Source: Dunaliella salina
Lineage: Eukaryota > Chlorophyta > Chlorophyceae > Chlamydomonadales > Dunaliellaceae
Length of the DNA stretch: 16,213 bases
Assembly: GCA_002284615.2 (NCBI GenBank)
Contig: MU069929.1
Span: 67,069-83,281, forward strand
Reading direction: 5' to 3'
Positions 1-8,691 of this stretch are shown here, one piece after another. A program made the translations under genes and the position numbers. The notes below the pieces were generated by a model. That model saw only the letters and a program-made list of their open reading frames with translations. It was not told where the DNA came from and searched no databases. Numbering within the stretch: the first letter of the stretch is position 1; each line of letters opens with the position of its first letter.

Positions 1-32
<32 letters not shown>
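1..32. repeat. (TC)n dinucleotide microsatellite
   Basis: The window opens inside an uninterrupted TC run that ends at TTGCACAG. It is probably longer, because it is cut by the window edge. Confidence 0.97.
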
Positions 33-33
<1 letters not shown>

Positions 34-117
34 CACAGTGCCACAGAGGCATCCGTCAAGATAAAAAGCTAAGGCACCGAAGAATCCTCCCCAAATTAAA
101 GCAAATGTGAGGAAAAT

Positions 118-640
118 GGTGCACATGGCTTTCACCATGCTGTCCCTGTCTTCCACTGTGCGGCCTGTGCCTTTCACCGAGTGGTCTTTGCCTTCCACCA
201 TGTGTCTGTCTTTCACTGTACGATCTCTTTCTTCCATTGCGCAGTTTCTTCCACTGAGCTGTCTCTGTCATACACTGCGCAGCCTCTGTCTTTCACTGTG
301 CGGTCTCTGCCTATCACAGGTTGGTCTCTGTCCTCCACTGTCCAATCTGTCTTTCATCGTGACCTCTTTCACTGTGGTCTCCTTCCAAGTGTGGTCTCTG
401 TCTATCACTATGCTGTCTCTGCCTTTCACTGTGCAGTCTGTGTCTGACAGAGACACACACCACACAGTGAAAGACAGAGACGGCATAGTGATAGACAGGG
501 ACCGCACAGTGAAAGAGACCACATAAGCGCTCTGTGAGAGACAAACAGTGTGGGAGACACACGATGTGCAGTCGCCGTCCTTCATTGCATTGTTTCTGTT
601 TTTCACTGCACGGTCTCAGCCTTCCACCATGTTCTGCTCA
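118..640. repeat. 21-bp minisatellite, array 1
   Basis: Degenerate tandem units follow the pattern CGGTCTCTGTCTTTCACTGTG (about 21 bp, with indels and substitutions such as CCTTCCAC or CTATCAC). Because 21 is a multiple of three and the unit lacks stops, several frames on both strands stay open here. Their products are monotonous heptads (Leu/Ser/Cys-rich on plus, Arg/Asp/Lys-rich on minus), so I do not call a gene. Part of the array, about 447-530, runs in the opposite orientation. Confidence 0.9.
374..522. repeat. Long imperfect inverted repeat inside array 1
   Basis: The left arm (374-445) and right arm (446-522) are near-complementary, with almost no spacer. The reverse complement of the right arm reproduces the left arm's order of GTGGTCTC, CTGTCTATCACTATG, CGTCTCTG and CTTTCACTGTG blocks with scattered mismatches. 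The arms could fold into a hairpin or cruciform of about 70 bp. Confidence 0.85.
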
Positions 641-885
641 GATGCCCACTTGAAGCATTAATAGCGATATACCCATTGCTGTGCCTTGACGCCGTAAAAT
701 AAAATTGACACCGTAATTAACAGTGCATTTTTGACATTAACGTCAGATAACAGTAATTTACGCCGGGTCTCTCCTGACGGTGTGAAAAACTTAGACCGTC
801 AGGAACTCAAGATCCAAAGAGTAAACTCATTTACCGAGCGAGTGCACTCGCAGGCCTCCGAGTGAATTCAAATTGCCGCAATCAG
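641..885. other. Unassigned AT-rich stretch with small palindromes
   Basis: No gene is seen. It contains a hairpin with a perfect 10-bp stem (TCCTGACGGT at 772-781 with ACCGTCAGGA at 795-804, 13-nt loop), a perfect 14-bp palindrome at 838-851 (GCGAGTGCACTCGC), and a perfect 16-bp palindrome at 881-896 (ATCAGATTAATCTGAT). These could be remnants of transposon ends, but no matching partner was found. Confidence 0.6.
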
Positions 886-1032
886 ATTAATCTGATATTT
901 TGGACGTCAAAAAACGAGGGGGATGAGGAGGAATGGGGTGAAGCGCAAGGGGATGAAGAGGAGGGGTTTGATGAGGATGATGAGTTCATGAAGTTCTTCC
1001 CCGATCGTGTCCGACTGAAGGGGAAGACATGA
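886..1032 (+). CDS. Possible acidic C-terminal exon, unrecognised protein
   Basis: I do not recognise a family. The frame is open from 778 to the TGA at 1030-1032. A possible acceptor (CAATCAG) lies just before 886, which would give 48 residues. Residues 11-33 carry 15 Asp/Glu out of 23, for example EGDEEEWGEAQGDEEE, followed by a mixed tail FMKFFPDRVRLKGKT and the stop. Codons for the acidic residues vary (GAT, GAG, GAA), and the tail is not simple repeat, both of which favour real coding sequence. Against it are the lack of a visible upstream exon and of a strong pyrimidine tract before the acceptor. A purine-rich low-complexity tract that happens to stay open is the main alternative. Confidence 0.25.
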   Translation: MNLIFWTSKNEGDEEEWGEAQGDEEEGFDEDDEFMKFFPDRVRLKGKT

Positions 1033-2130
1033 AGAGCAGGACGTATGAACATGCCTGGATTTAGCTGAGATTTTTTTGTGGATATAGCAAGGTACTGTTT
1101 CACGAACGCACTTGAAGTGAAGGGACACAGGTTTCTGCAGAACTGTGCATATTTGCAGGCATCAGTGTTTTATTTTTTGTTTTGGCAAAACCCAGGCTTC
1201 AATACTTTCAGGGAAATCCCCTCTCCTGAGTAGTGCCATTTTATTACTTTGCCCCCCCCCCCCCCCCCNCAGCCCNACGGCCTCGCGACAGGACAAGTTG
1301 ATAAGTTTTCTCATTCACAATGCTGCTTTGTGTTGCGCCTTCGCACTTGAAGTTCTTTATTTCACGCACATCTCAATGTTTGCCACCATCTCAACCTCAA
1401 TGTTTGCCACAGCTCAACCTTTGCCACCATCTCACACACTTTGCATTTGCATCAGTACATCAAGCAAGCAAGAAAGCTTCAACATCCATCAATATTCAAG
1501 TTCTGTAAGTCCAAGCACTAAGTCATATCATGTCCTCAGCCAGCACAGCAACCAAGCTTTCACTTTCCCATCATCCCCTTGTACCATCGACCACGCTTCT
1601 TTGGAGCATCCAACCACCTGCCAATTGCATCTGGATAGGGGAAGGAACTCAAACTGCACTCCATGCTCTTAAACCCTCAAGCACACACATTGATGTGCTT
1701 CTCTTGCAACTTACCCTGCTACTGCCTGCTCATGCTCCTTCTCCTTCCTTCGGTGCTTGACACCTTGTTCGTGCACCTTGATGGTACTATAATGGCAATT
1801 GAACACAGACTCACACCACTTGCACCTTGCCTTGTACACACCCTGAATACCCATGCCATGGTACTCAAGCCGCAAGTGCCTCTCATTCTCCTGCAGCCAG
1901 CTACCCTGGAATTGGTTGCTCACATCATGCTTCAGGTAATTCTTGTGTTCACCAGCACGGTGACCTTCCTTTATTTTCAACATTGCATTTCTTTTACTTT
2001 CTTGCCCTTGGGCCTTTGGGGAAGGGGGGCGGTCAACAGTCAAGGGGGGGGCAAAATGGTCGATGCGCCCCTGCAGGTCAAGATTCAGCATTTGACGGTG
2101 AAAATCGTAAATTACATTACGGACCATAAA
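1033..2130. other. No gene recognised; unique and low-complexity DNA
   Basis: The open frames here are short, compositionally odd and overlap each other on both strands. A small direct repeat around 1373-1435 repeats AATGTTTGCCAC and CCACCATCTCA blocks. A G-run lies at about 2018-2050. Nothing resembles a conserved protein. Confidence 0.6.
1252..1276. repeat. Poly-C tract with ambiguous bases
   Basis: A run of about 17 C is followed by N at 1269 and another N at 1276. The true length and the reading frame across this point are unreliable. Confidence 0.95.
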
Positions 2131-2132
2131 TT

Positions 2133-2153
2133 ACGCCTGACAATGTCAGGCGT
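2133..2153. repeat. 21-bp perfect palindrome
   Basis: ACGCCTGACA and TGTCAGGCGT are exact reverse complements around a single central A. It sits directly upstream of a SINE-like tail fragment. Confidence 0.9.
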
Positions 2154-2155
2154 CA

Positions 2156-2185
2156 GGGCACAGCACTGGATGTACCCCTACCTTA
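2156..2185 (+). mobile_element. SINE-family 3' tail fragment
   Basis: The segment reads GGCACAGCACTGGATGTACC and then CCTACCTTAC. It matches the 3' end of the copy at 2421-2546 (GGGCACATACAGCGATGCAC then CCTTACCTTACC) with a few substitutions. It is short, so the assignment rests on that match alone. Confidence 0.5.
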
Positions 2186-2292
2186 CATGTTTCTGTACGC
2201 ATTTCTTTTTTTTTTTAAGACTTGTCTAGTTCTGGGTCTGTGTTTCGGCTCAGCTGCCCTCATAGGCGGACATAGCGACATAACCTTACCTT
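2185..2292 (+). mobile_element. SINE-like element, copy A
   Basis: About 105 bp are shared with 14521-14629. Both begin ACAT..TTCT.TACGCATTT, then have a T-run, GACTTGTCTAGTTC, CTCAGCTGCCCTC and AGGCGGA.ATAGCGA, and end in a CCTTAC-type tail. The 3' part is also shared with the copy at 2421-2546. It is followed at once by a block of the 21-bp minisatellite. This is a dispersed short retroposon by structure; its family name is unknown to me. Confidence 0.75.
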
Positions 2293-2370
2293 TCATTGTG
2301 GTCTCTTCCACAGTGCGGCCGCCTTTCACAATGTGCCTGTCATCCATTGTGCAGTCTCTTTCCTACCCCA
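2291..2370. repeat. Short stray block of the 21-bp minisatellite
   Basis: About four degenerate units (TTTCATTGTGGTCTCTTCCAC, CAGTGCGGCC, TTTCACAATGTG, CATTGTGCAGTCTCT) of the same family as arrays 1 and 2. It is placed between SINE-like copies. Confidence 0.8.
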
Positions 2371-2420
2371 TGTTGTTATGGTGAAAACGACAACTCAACT
2401 GTTGATGATCAACTCGAGAA

Positions 2421-2546
2421 GTACGGAGCCTTGGCGTAGTTGAGTGGCCGGGACAGACACTGACCTTTCCGGAGGTCAGGGGTTTTATCCCGCTAAGATG
2501 CAGACTTGGGGCACATACAGCGATGCACCCTTACCTTACCTAACTT
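2421..2546 (+). mobile_element. tRNA-derived SINE-like element, copy D
   Basis: This is the most complete copy of the family. A box-like sequence TAGTTGAGTGG (2437-2447) is followed 44 bp later by a B box-like GGGTTTTATCCC (2480-2491), the spacing expected of a tRNA-type internal RNA polymerase III promoter. Between them a 7-bp stem (CTGACCT 2460-2466 with AGGTCAG 2473-2479) resembles an anticodon or long variable arm. The unrelated 3' part ends in a CCTTACCTTACC tail. The B box has drifted from GGTTCGANNCC, so this copy is probably inactive. Confidence 0.7.
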
Positions 2547-2548
2547 AA

Positions 2549-2930
2549 GAAGTCCACCACATACATGGTCACTTCATGAAATTTCCCCCCACCTATTGGG
2601 CAAGGGAGTGCATGGCAGAGTGAGGTCAAGCCTTCCCACGCCCATGCATGGCGCGCTGGGCCCAGCCCAAAGTGCTTCTTCCAGGACCCGAACCCTGGGC
2701 TTCGCTGCCACAACGTTACAGCGGAAAAAAACTAGCCAACATTCTCGATGACCATCACAAAAAATTCACCATATTTATGACCACCTTGTGACACATGTGA
2801 CGACATTTACACATTTTGGATTGCAATGGCTTCAAATTGGTTAAGAATCCAGTATGCTTCAGCACTGCAAGGTCGGCTGGAGTCGCTGATTGGCAAGCGG
2901 CAAGGCTTGTCCCCACTTCACGGCACATGT
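2549..2930. other. No gene or repeat recognised
   Basis: Mixed-composition DNA with only short overlapping open frames. I see no conserved motif here. Confidence 0.55.
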
Positions 2931-3365
2931 GGTCTGTATCTTTCACCATGGTGGTCTCACTGCGCGGTCTCTTTCTTTCACCATGTGGTCTCCGTCTTTA
3001 CTGTGTGGTCTCTTTCTTTCACTGTGCCGTCTCTGTCTTCCTCTGTGCGATCTGTCTTTCAATGTGCAGTTTTTGTCTTTCACGGTGCGGTCTCTGTCTT
3101 CCTCCGTACGGTCTCTGCCTTGCACTGTGCAGTCTCAAACCTTGCAGTTTCGTCCTCTTACTGTGCGACCTCTGTTTTACACTGTACGATCTCTTTCTTT
3201 CACCATGTGGTCCGTCTTTTATTGTGCAGTCTCTTTCTTTTGCAGTGTGGTCTCTGCCTTGCACTGTGCGGTCTCTATCTTTCATTGCGGTCTTTTTCGT
3301 TGTGCGGTCTGTGTCTTTCACTGTGCCGCCTCTGCCTTTCACTGTGCGGCCTGTGTCTTTCAGAA

Positions 3366-3474
3366 TTACAGACAACACAGCGAAGGACAGAGACGGTACA
3401 GTGATAGACAGAGGCCACACTGTGAAAGACCACAAAACCTTTCTGTGAGAGACTGTGAAACAAACATTGTGCGC
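3366..3474. repeat. Inverted module shared by both minisatellite arrays
   Basis: Here the units read in reverse (ACAGAGACGG, CAGTGATAGACAGAG, CTGTGAAAGACCAC), followed by TTCTGTGAGAGACTGTGAAA. The segment at 466-553 has the same order of elements: ACAGAGACGG, TAGTGATAGACAGGG, CAGTGAAAGAGACCAC, CTCTGTGAGAGACAAACA. The two modules therefore share one origin, about 2.9 kb apart. Confidence 0.8.
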
Positions 3475-3707
3475 TCTTTGTATCACCCTGTGGTCTTTGT
3501 CAAGTCTCTGTCATCCACTGTGCGATCCCTCAGTGGAACCACTGGACGGTCTCTTTCGGCCTTCTCCTTCTTTCGTTGTGGTCTCCGTTTTTCCTCTATG
3601 CAGTCGCTGCCTTTCACGGTGCAGTCTCTATCTTATTGGGTGCAGTCTCTCTTTTCCACTGAACCGTCTCTGTCACGCACTGCGCAGCCTACGTCTTCCA
3701 CTGTACG

Positions 3708-4020
3708 GTCTCTAACTTTGCAATTCCCTTCTCTCGCTGTGCGGTCTCTGTTTTCTACTGTGCATCCTCTTTTTTTACACCATGTGATCTCTGCCTTTCA
3801 CTGTGCAGTCTCTAACTTGAACTTTGCAATTCCTTCTCACACTGTGCGGTCTCTGTTTTCCACTGTGCATTCTTTTTTTCCCACCATGTGATCTCTGCCT
3901 TTCACTGTGCAGTCTCTAACTTAAACTTTGCAATTTCCTTCTCTCGCTGTACGGCCTCTGTTTTCCACTGTGCAATCTCTTTTTTTTTTCCACCATGTGA
4001 CCTCTGCCTTTCGCTGTGCG
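3708..4020. repeat. Higher-order repeat, three units of 100-109 bp
   Basis: Units start at 3708, 3808 and 3912 (lengths 100, 104, 109). Each contains GTCTCTAACTT, TTTGCAATT..CTTCTC, CTGTGCGGTCTCTGTTTTC, a T-run, and CACCATGTGATCTCTGCC. Several 21-bp units were thus duplicated together as a block. Confidence 0.88.
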
Positions 4021-4431
4021 GTCTCTGTTTCTCTCTGCGCGGTCTCTGTCTTTCACTCTTGGCCTCCGTCTTCCACTATGCTGTCTGTGTCTTTCGCTGT
4101 ATGGTCTCTTTTTTTATTTCATTACATGGTCTGCGTCATTAACGATGCGGTCTATGGCAGCTTACCTTCCAATTGGCCATGGTTGGCTGCCCAACAGCTG
4201 CACTTGCCCGACTTTTACCCTGGCCTCCTCATAGATTTCCCTCCTCACTGCCTGCAGGTGTTGCGCATGTGAGAAGGGTAAGCAAATTCTATACAAATTA
4301 GCCATGCACATCAGCTTTTTTGGGAGCAACACAACACATGCCATACATGTATGGAGTTGGCCACTCCTACCCATCAGCAAAAGGAAATTCTGCTGAGAAT
4401 TAACAAGCCAGTAAGGAATGCCTTGCCTTGA

Positions 4432-4735
4432 TCAGAGAATGGACATCAGGAAGCGCAGGTACACTCGCAGACAAGTGCAGGTACACTCCCGGTACACAAA
4501 ACAAGTAGTCCCAGATAGGTAGTCCCAAGTACACAAGATAAGTGCAGGTACACTCGCAGGTATACTCCCAGACAAGTGCAAACCTGTTACAGAGAACGGA
4601 CGTCAGGAAACGGACATCAAGAAACGGACATCAGGAAACGCAGGCACACTCTCAGACAAGTGCAAACCTGTCACAGAGAATGGACATCAGGAAACGCAGG
4701 TACACTCCCAGACAAGTGCAATCCTGTTACAAACT
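4432..4735. repeat. Tandem repeat, about 60-84 bp units
   Basis: Units carry CAGAGAATGGACATCAGGAA, then ACGCAGGTACACTCCCAG, ACAAGTGCAA and CCTGTTAC. Clear starts are at 4432, 4591 and 4675. The middle unit is longer because the motif CGGACATCAAGAAA is itself repeated three times. Confidence 0.88.
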
Positions 4736-4912
4736 GCTGGCGATTAAGAAATGCCATGCCTCGCCCAGAAAGTGGACATCAGCAGATGCTGGCGCTCCAT
4801 CAAAAAATCCTGTGAGCTGTGCAATTCGGGAAAGCAATGCCTGCAGCAAGGTGCCAACTTGTCGTGGTCCTCGTTCACCTCCTCAATGGACTCGCACTGG
4901 TCCAAAAAGCCA

Positions 4913-5998
4913 GAGAGCATTGTGTACATGCCAGCTGGAGATCGGTGGGACCTGCCGAGCAGGGCCTTGGTCCCGTCTACAGACTCCACAAGCATGATGA
5001 CCTGCGATGTAACGTGTCCAGAGCCGATCAATGGTGAGAGTGCTGTGTACATGCCAGCAAGAGATCGGTAACACCTGCTGAGGAGGGCCCCATCCACAGT
5101 CTCCACAAGCATGATCACCTGCGATGCCACACGTGCAAATTGATCACACACATGTACACATTTCAGCAGATCGGCTCGACCTGCCGAGCTGGGCCAGGGT
5201 CCCGTCCACAGACTCCCACGAGCATGAGCGCCTTTGAGGTTACGCGTTCAAAGTCCATGAACCATGAGATTGTTGTGTACATGCGATCAGGATATCAGTG
5301 GGACCTGCCAAGCAGGGCCAGGGTCCCGTCCACAGGCTCCCACAAGCATGAGCGCCTTTGATGTTACGCGTTCAAAGTCCATGAACCATGAGATTGTTGT
5401 GTACATGCGATCAGGATATCAGTGGGACCTGCCAAGCAGGGCCAGGGTCCCGTCCACAGGCTCCCACAAGCATGAGCACCTTCAATGTTACGCGTCTGGA
5501 GTCCATCAACCATGAGAGTGTGTGTACATGTGGGCAGGAGATCAGTGGGACCTGCCAAGCAGGGCCTGGGTCCCGTCCACAAGCACGGTCACCTATTCAA
5601 AGTCAATCCATCGTGAGAGTGTTATGTACAAGCGAGCAGGATATCAGTGGGACCTGCCGAGCAGGGCCTGGGTCCTATCCACAGACTTCACAAGCATGAC
5701 CAATCATCTGTGGTGTACGTTAGATGTTCAAAGGCAACCAGTTGCGCGAGTGTTGTGTGCATGCCAGTGGGAGATCAGCGGGACCTGCCGAGCAGGGCCT
5801 GGGTCCTATCCACAGACTCCACAAGCATGACCGATTGTCTGTGATGTATGTCACATGTTCACAGGCAACCAGTCGCGCAAGTGTTGTGTGCATGCCAGCA
5901 GGAGATTGGGTAGACCTGCCGAGCAGGGCCTGGATGTCCCGTCCACAGACTCCCACAAGCATGGTCGCCAATGATGTCATGCATCCTCAGTCAATCAC
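4913..5998. repeat. Satellite array, nine units of about 101-131 bp
   Basis: Units begin with a GAGAGTGTTGTGTACATGCC-like start and contain GAGATCAGTGGGACCTGC, GAGCAGGGCC, GGGTCC.GTCCACAGACTCC and ACAAGCATGA. Starts are near 4913, 5036, 5149, 5266, 5390, 5514, 5615, 5746 and 5877. Units 5266-5389 and 5390-5513 are nearly identical over most of their length, pointing to a recent duplication. Short open frames here repeat the same peptide block and look like products of the array rather than a gene. Confidence 0.93.
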
Positions 5999-6222
5999 AC
6001 ATTTTGTGCAAGACAGCCAAGTATGATCTCTCCAGAAGTCCCAAGCCTCCAAGCATGAGGACCCGTGATGTGACTTGTTCAAGCATGATTACATGTTGCG
6101 CTGATCGCCAAGCAGGATCAACCACCTGCAATGTCAAGTGTTCAAGCATTGTGACCTGTGACGTGAAATATTTGAGCATGAACACATGTGGTGGGTAAGA
6201 CTGCCAAACAGGGTCACCAGAG

Positions 6223-6325
6223 GTGTCAAGTTCCCAAGCAGGGTGTAAGTTCCCAAGCAGGGTGTAGGTTCCCAAGCAGGGTGTAAGTTCCCAAGCAAGG
6301 TGTAAGTTCCCAAGCAGGGTGTAGG
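6223..6325. repeat. 19-bp tandem repeat, five units
   Basis: GTGTAAGTTCCCAAGCAGG is repeated head to tail with one or two changes per unit. Confidence 0.95.
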
Positions 6326-6511
6326 GTGCTCGAGCATGAATGCATGTGCTGGGTAAGACGGTCCAACAGGATCAGTGCGGGCTTCACAGCTATGACCGGC
6401 AATCACAATAAAACAAGATGATCACGGAGGATCCCAAAAGTGGTGCCGTTAAGGACACATGCTGGAGGAACCAGCAGCACAATCAATATGGTGCAATACT
6501 CAGCACTGAAT

Positions 6512-6725
6512 GAAAATGATCATCGCTGACGTTGTGAGCATGACACCGCACACACAGACTCCACAAGCATGGTCACTCCAGCAGCAGTGCTGCCAAGCAC
6601 AAGTGCTGACGGGTCTAGGAGCATGACCAAGATAGTGTGACCTTCAGCATGATGAAGATGATTGTTGCTGATGTCGTGAGCATGACCACCACAACCACCG
6701 GCTCTGCAAGCATGGTAATATGTGT
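6512..6725. repeat. Local duplication, period about 143 bp
   Basis: AATGATCATCGCTGACGTTG then TGAGCATGAC near 6513 matches GATGATTGTTGCTGATGTCG then TGAGCATGAC near 6656. Both are followed by CTC..CAAGCATGGT. The AGCATGA motif links this to the satellite at 4913-5998, so it may be a highly decayed extension of it. Confidence 0.75.
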
Positions 6726-7139
6726 GCTGCAAAGCATGAGGCTGGGCATCACATACCGTACAGCATGTTGACCATTACGCAATATTTATCTTTTTTCAAG
6801 CTCTGCGCAATGCACAAAAATTGGTTTTGAGGTGCGAATGAGGTGAGTTTTTGGGGATTTTCGGAGAATTTGGGTGCGTGATGGGGGGTGCGCAATGGAT
6901 TTATTCAATTCGAAAAAAATAAGGGTGCGTACTGGTCACAATTCTCTACGGTAAGCTATCTCTCCAAAGATCCTGGCAGCTGGGCTGCATGCACAGAGGA
7001 ACAAAGGGGCTCACACGTGCGCACCCACAAGGAAGAATTGCATGGAGCAAACATAGTGGCACAACAGGCATTTTGCTTCAGAAGCCAGCAACGACGAACG
7101 AATGAACGAACACGTGCGTGCATGCATGCAAGAGTGCGT
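6726..7139. other. No gene recognised; four scattered GGTGCG motifs
   Basis: GGTGCG occurs at 6831, 6873, 6887 and 6924 in an otherwise T- and A-rich stretch. No coding signal is seen. Confidence 0.5.
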
Positions 7140-7375
7140 CATATGGATCAATCATTGTGGCAGGAAGGGCATTTCGCTCCAGAGGTCTGCAATGAGTCAT
7201 ACAAGCTTTGAAAAATGTTGGCTTAAGAGGCTCGACACACTGTCGCATGAAATGTGCCAATCATTGTCGCACAACACATATTATTGCTCCAGAATGCAGC
7301 AACAAGTCATACAAGCTGCTTTGATCCTTTTGCAAGCCAGAAGATGCTTGACACACTGTCAGCAAGCTTGCACCG
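7140..7375. repeat. Local tandem duplication, period about 108 bp
   Basis: CAATCATTGT, ATT.CGCTCCAGA, TGCA..AATGAGTCATACAAGCT and GACACACTGTC occur in the same order in two consecutive copies (from about 7151 and about 7259). A weaker third copy may begin near 7045 (GGCATTTTGCTTCAGAAGCC). Confidence 0.78.
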
Positions 7376-7482
7376 GCTTTTTGCCAGGGCAGAGGCCTTC
7401 TCTACACTGGCTAACTCAGACAGCAGCTGGCAGAGATTGAATTGATTTATCACCAGGCTCTTCCCCCTTTCTAATAAATTCC

Positions 7483-7800
7483 GTGCGAGGGTACTGCTTG
7501 TGCTTGTTGCTGCAGCCCCGCCGGAGGCCTCTTGTGTTGTTCTAGAGCTGTTCTAGCGCCTTTCGCCTGAGAATTCTAGCGCTGATCTCACCACGGGGTC
7601 TGTGCGAGGGTACTGCTTGTGCTTGTTGCTGCAGCTCCGCCTGAGGCCTGCTTGTGTGGGGGCTGTGGGTTGTCCGCATTGCTGGCAAAATGTGTGAGTC
7701 TGCAAAATTGCATTTGAAGGAATGTTTATACCATTGAAACCTGCTTGTGTGGGGGCCGTGGGCTAACTGCCTTGCTGGCAAAATGTGTGAGCCTGCCAAA
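7483..7800. repeat. Nested tandem duplications, periods 119 and 93 bp
   Basis: GTGCGAGGGTACTGCTTGTG plus CTTGTTGCTGCAG is present at 7483 and 7602 (119 apart). CTGCTTGTGTGGGGG..GTGGG with GCTGGCAAAATGTGTGAG is present at 7648 and 7741 (93 apart). Two duplications of different length overlap. Confidence 0.88.
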
Positions 7801-7929
7801 GACATCCGAGTGCTGGGAGTCTGCATTTGGGAGCCTGCAAATCGCAGTCACCCGAAATACAAACTCCCATCGCAATCGAATGTTGGGGGTCTGCAAATAC
7901 AAAGGCTAATGCTGGCACACTTCACACCT

Positions 7930-8215
7930 GCCCAAAGCATCCTACGATGGCCACGTATTTTGGTTAGCTGTAAGCGTCCCTAGCCTACCTCTCGCCGGCC
8001 GGCAAAATGGGTGAGTCGGCAAAGCGCAGCCATATGCTGGTACCTTTCAAACATGGCAAGCGTCCTGTAAGGGCCATGTAGTAGGTACGCTGTAAGCATC
8101 CCTAGCCTGCCTTTTGCTGGCAAAATGTGCTGCGATACGTAACTGAATGATTGGTACCTTTCAAACATGGCAAGTGTCCTGTAAGAGCCACGTGTCTGGG
8201 TAAACTGTGAGTGTG
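7930..8215. repeat. Tandem repeat, period about 114-122 bp
   Basis: GGTACCTTTCAAACATGGCA is at 8039 and 8153, and GCTGTAAGC.TCCCTAGCCT is at 7967 and 8089. GGCAAAATG.GTGAG also links it to the array at 7483-7800, suggesting one older, larger repeat field. Confidence 0.88.
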
Positions 8216-8291
8216 TGCAAGCCTCCAACACATTGCATTTATTCATGATGATTAGGGTGCAAGGTCAGTATGTACCATATCGACGCTGGGT

Positions 8292-8377
8292 ATCTTGCGA
8301 GGTAATAATTAACCGTCAGCGCCCCGCGCGAGGTTTCTGCATCGGCAGAAATTACTTTTCCTGAGGCCTCGCAAGAT
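8292..8377. repeat. Nested inverted repeats forming a hairpin
   Basis: The outer arms ATCTTGCGAGG (8292-8302) and CCTCGCAAGAT (8367-8377) are exact reverse complements of 11 bp. Inside lies a second perfect stem, TTTCTGC (8334-8340) with GCAGAAA (8345-8351) around a 4-nt loop. It could be a transposon terminus, a structured RNA, or chance plus decay; nothing here decides. Confidence 0.7.
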
Positions 8378-8612
8378 GCGCGTGTTTTAATTGTGGCCTT
8401 TCTAGTGCTCAGAAATGCAACCACATGCGACCAAGGGTCAACAGACCCTTTTTGACGTGGGGCACCAGTGCACGAGCGCAAGCAGCCGATGAGACGAATC
8501 CACCTGCCTGGAGCCCACTCTTGCTGTCCGTGTGCTCACATGCAGCAGCTGGAGCAGCATGCAGCAACTACAGGCCTTCTCCTCCGCCCCAGGGGCCTAG
8601 GCTGCATGCCTG

Positions 8613-8688
<76 letters not shown>

Positions 8689-8691
8689 GTC
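8613..8691. repeat. (CAT)n trinucleotide microsatellite
   Basis: About 25 consecutive CAT units, the last ones broken by CGT. The long runs of Ile, Ser, His, Asp or Met in the six frames are all products of this tract and are not evidence of a gene. Confidence 0.97.

Larger units (their letters stand above)
2935..4155. repeat. 21-bp minisatellite, array 2
   Basis: This is the longer array of the same family as 118-640, with degenerate units on the pattern CGGTCTCTGTCTTTCACTGTG. It contains a 333-codon open frame (2890-3891) and long shadows in other frames. These exist because the unit is 21 bp and free of stops; the predicted products are repetitive and mutually inconsistent, so no gene is called. 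The middle of the array (3366-3440) is in inverted orientation. Confidence 0.9.

Noticed and set aside
107..526. 139-codon plus-strand frame and overlapping minus-strand frames
   Set aside because: Same cause as above: the first copy of the 21-bp array.
2890..3891. 333-codon open frame, the longest in the window
   Set aside because: It lies almost wholly within a 21-bp tandem array. Unit length divisible by three and lack of stops keep several frames open on both strands, and the product is a monotonous heptad pattern.
4913..5998. CRISPR-like arrangement of repeats and variable segments
   Set aside because: Units are about 101-131 bp and fully tandem, the variable parts are homologous to each other, and the DNA is clearly eukaryotic.
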